Shown here: piece after piece, positions 14,678-15,632 of the stretch
How the letters are laid out: every line of letters starts with the position of its first letter
Numbering within the stretch: position 1 is the first letter of the stretch
NCBI GenBank assembly: GCA_946480785.1
Contig: CAMLLD010000107.1
Coordinates: 1-15,632 of the forward strand
DNA: 15,632 nucleotides
Direction: 5' to 3'
DNA from: an uncultured Blastocatellia bacterium
GTDB taxonomy: Bacteria; Acidobacteriota; Blastocatellia; Pyrinomonadales; Pyrinomonadaceae
Made by a program: the position numbers and the translations under genes
The notes under the pieces: model-generated
Databases searched by the model: none
What the model was told of the DNA's origin: nothing
The model's input: the letters and a program-made list of their open reading frames with translations, nothing else

Positions 14678-15133
14678 CTAGTCCCACACGTAACGTTCGT
14701 CATATTCCACGCCGTGCGCTTTCAAGAACGAACGATACTCATCCTGAAACGTAACCCGTTGATGATGTTCTTCCTGGTTCTCGATATACGCGATCACGTC
14801 GTTCAAATTGGATTGACTCACCGAAAACGCGGCGTATCCGCCTTGCCAATGAAAGTGCGTTAAGTTCGGCGATGTTCCTTTGATCCACCCGGACGATGTT
14901 CGTTTCATTTCCTTCACCACCGTGGCGATCGGATAGATTCGCGATAACGCAAACAAAGAGTGGGTGTGATCTTCTACGCCACCCACGATGATCGTTTCGC
15001 AATCGTATTTGCGCAGCATGGTCGCGAGATACGCGTGCATGTCGCGGCGAATAGACTTGTCGGTTAGGAATGGAAAACGATCTTTCGTTGAGAAGATGAG
15101 GTGCGTCCAGAGACGCGCGAGAGATTGAGCCAT
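14678..15133 (-). CDS. REP-associated tyrosine transposase (RAYT), Y1/IS200-like
   Basis: The 151-aa product starts at the ATG at 15133 (MAQSLARLWTHLIFSTKDRFPFL), a standard RAYT/IS200-like N-terminus. AGGAGG lies about 11 nt upstream. An in-frame ATG at 15187 adds 18 residues with no family match. The HUH-type metal site reads H56-T-H58 in EDHTHSLFAL. The catalytic tyrosine is Y116 in VIAYIENQEEHH, with downstream histidines as usual. It is a single-strand DNA transferase that acts at REP hairpins. The gene looks intact. It is flanked on both sides by REP units with palindrome A innermost, which is the expected relation between a RAYT and its substrates. Unlike IS200, it shows no sign of being mobile itself. 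Confidence 0.92.
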   Translation of the reverse strand: MAQSLARLWTHLIFSTKDRFPFLTDKSIRRDMHAYLATMLRKYDCETIIVGGVEDHTHSLFALSRIYPIATVVKEMKRTSSGWIKGTSPNLTHFHWQGGYAAFSVSQSNLNDVIAYIENQEEHHQRVTFQDEYRSFLKAHGVEYDERYVWD

Positions 15134-15201
15134 GTGAGGTGGCCCTCCTGTTTGATTTTGAAATCTTTGATGGGCCGATTGTACCACGCGCGTGTAATAG
15201 C

Positions 15202-15597
15202 CAACGCTTTCAGCGTTGTGACGTTGCGGGGTTATTTATCTCCAGAGGTTGAAGCAACCCTGAGTCTGCCGCGAAATAAAGCCAACGCTGAAGGCGTTGA
15301 CTAACTGAAATGAGAGTGCCGTCGCCAACGCTTTCAGCGTTGTGACGTCGGAGGATTATTTGTTCCAGGTTGAAGCAACCCTGGGTCTGCCGCGAGATAG
15401 GCTAACGCTGAAGGCGTTGACTAACTGAAACGAAAGTGTCGGCGAATTATTTGTTCCCAAGGTCGAAGCAACCCTGGGTCTGCCGCGAAATAAGGCCAAC
15501 GCCGAAGGCGTTGACTAGTGAAACGAGAGTGCCGTCGCCAACGCTTTCAGCGTTGTAACGTCGGGTATATATGTGTCCCCAGGGTTGAAGCAACCCT
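15202..15597 (+). repeat. Array of composite REP units (A-B-C)
   Basis: Ten palindromes follow one another. A: 15202-15218, 15326-15342, 15539-15555 (CAACGCT-TTC-AGCGTTG). B: 15243-15262, 15365-15384, 15456-15477, 15581-15597 (GGTTGAAGCAACC cores). C: 15283-15299, 15404-15418, 15497-15513 (CAACGC...GGCGTTG). Spacers such as GTCTGCCGCGAAATAA and ACTAACTGAAACGA are also conserved. Units A-B-C repeat at about 122 bp. The third unit lacks A, so its B comes only about 91 bp after the previous B. The array begins 68 bp upstream of the RAYT start and fills the window to near its right edge. No gene is seen in 15134-15632. Confidence 0.9.
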
Positions 15598-15632
15598 TCT
15601 ATGAAGCCGGGTCTTGTCAAGAGAAATTCGAG

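Noticed and set aside
15134..15187. 18-residue N-terminal extension of the RAYT
   Set aside because: The family N-terminus begins at the ATG at 15133, which has an AGGAGG upstream.
15202..15597. CRISPR array
   Set aside because: The repeats are palindromic REP elements, the intervening sequences are themselves conserved, and the unit length is irregular.

Overview
The window is bacterial chromosomal DNA of moderate GC content. Most genes have good Shine-Dalgarno sites, groES-groEL sits behind a CIRCE/HrcA operator, and there is one sigma-54 activator. The exported alpha-solenoid, beta-propeller and secreted-protein families, and the REP palindromes around a REP-associated tyrosine transposase (RAYT), fit an Acidobacteriota lineage such as Blastocatellia/Pyrinomonadales. 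That placement is a family-level impression, not a proven assignment. No tRNA, rRNA, CRISPR array or prophage was seen.

Layout. 1-2458: a cut-off low-complexity gene on the minus strand, a DUF4037 protein preceded by a perfect inverted repeat, a small glycine-rich membrane protein, and a small exported DUF4177-like protein. 2482-6488 (minus strand): a probable transcription unit running 22-aa micro-ORF, exported eight-cysteine/glycine-rich protein, 606-aa alpha-solenoid protein, thioredoxin-like protein with a single active-site cysteine, and six-bladed beta-propeller protein. A candidate promoter overlaps a palindrome at 6611-6645. 6661-8775 (minus): a two-gene unit with a secreted protein of unknown function and a membrane-anchored family 2 glycosyltransferase. 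8960-10156 (minus): a sigma-54 activator without a receiver domain.

10157-10681 has no recognisable protein gene. Positions 10392-10553 fold on paper as a 14-16 bp closing stem around four consecutive hairpins, and the G.U pairs fit only plus-strand RNA. This is the best candidate here for an undescribed structured RNA. 10682-11647 (plus): a tight three-gene unit with a small membrane/coiled-coil protein (TTG start), a minimal M50 site-2-type protease and a small acidic protein. It ends in a perfect inverted repeat shared with the convergent groEL. 11680-13848 (minus): groES-groEL with promoter, CIRCE and a hairpin-rich intergenic spacer.

14018-15600 is repeat territory. Composite REP units made of three palindromes (here called A, B, C) bracket a 23-bp minisatellite of about 14 copies, and they also lie in inverted orientation on both sides of a RAYT gene. 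A further run of these units reaches almost to the right edge.

The two main leads are the structured RNA candidate and the exported cysteine-rich peptide/solenoid/thioredoxin/propeller unit with its micro-ORF. Both rest on sequence reading and inference, not on searches.
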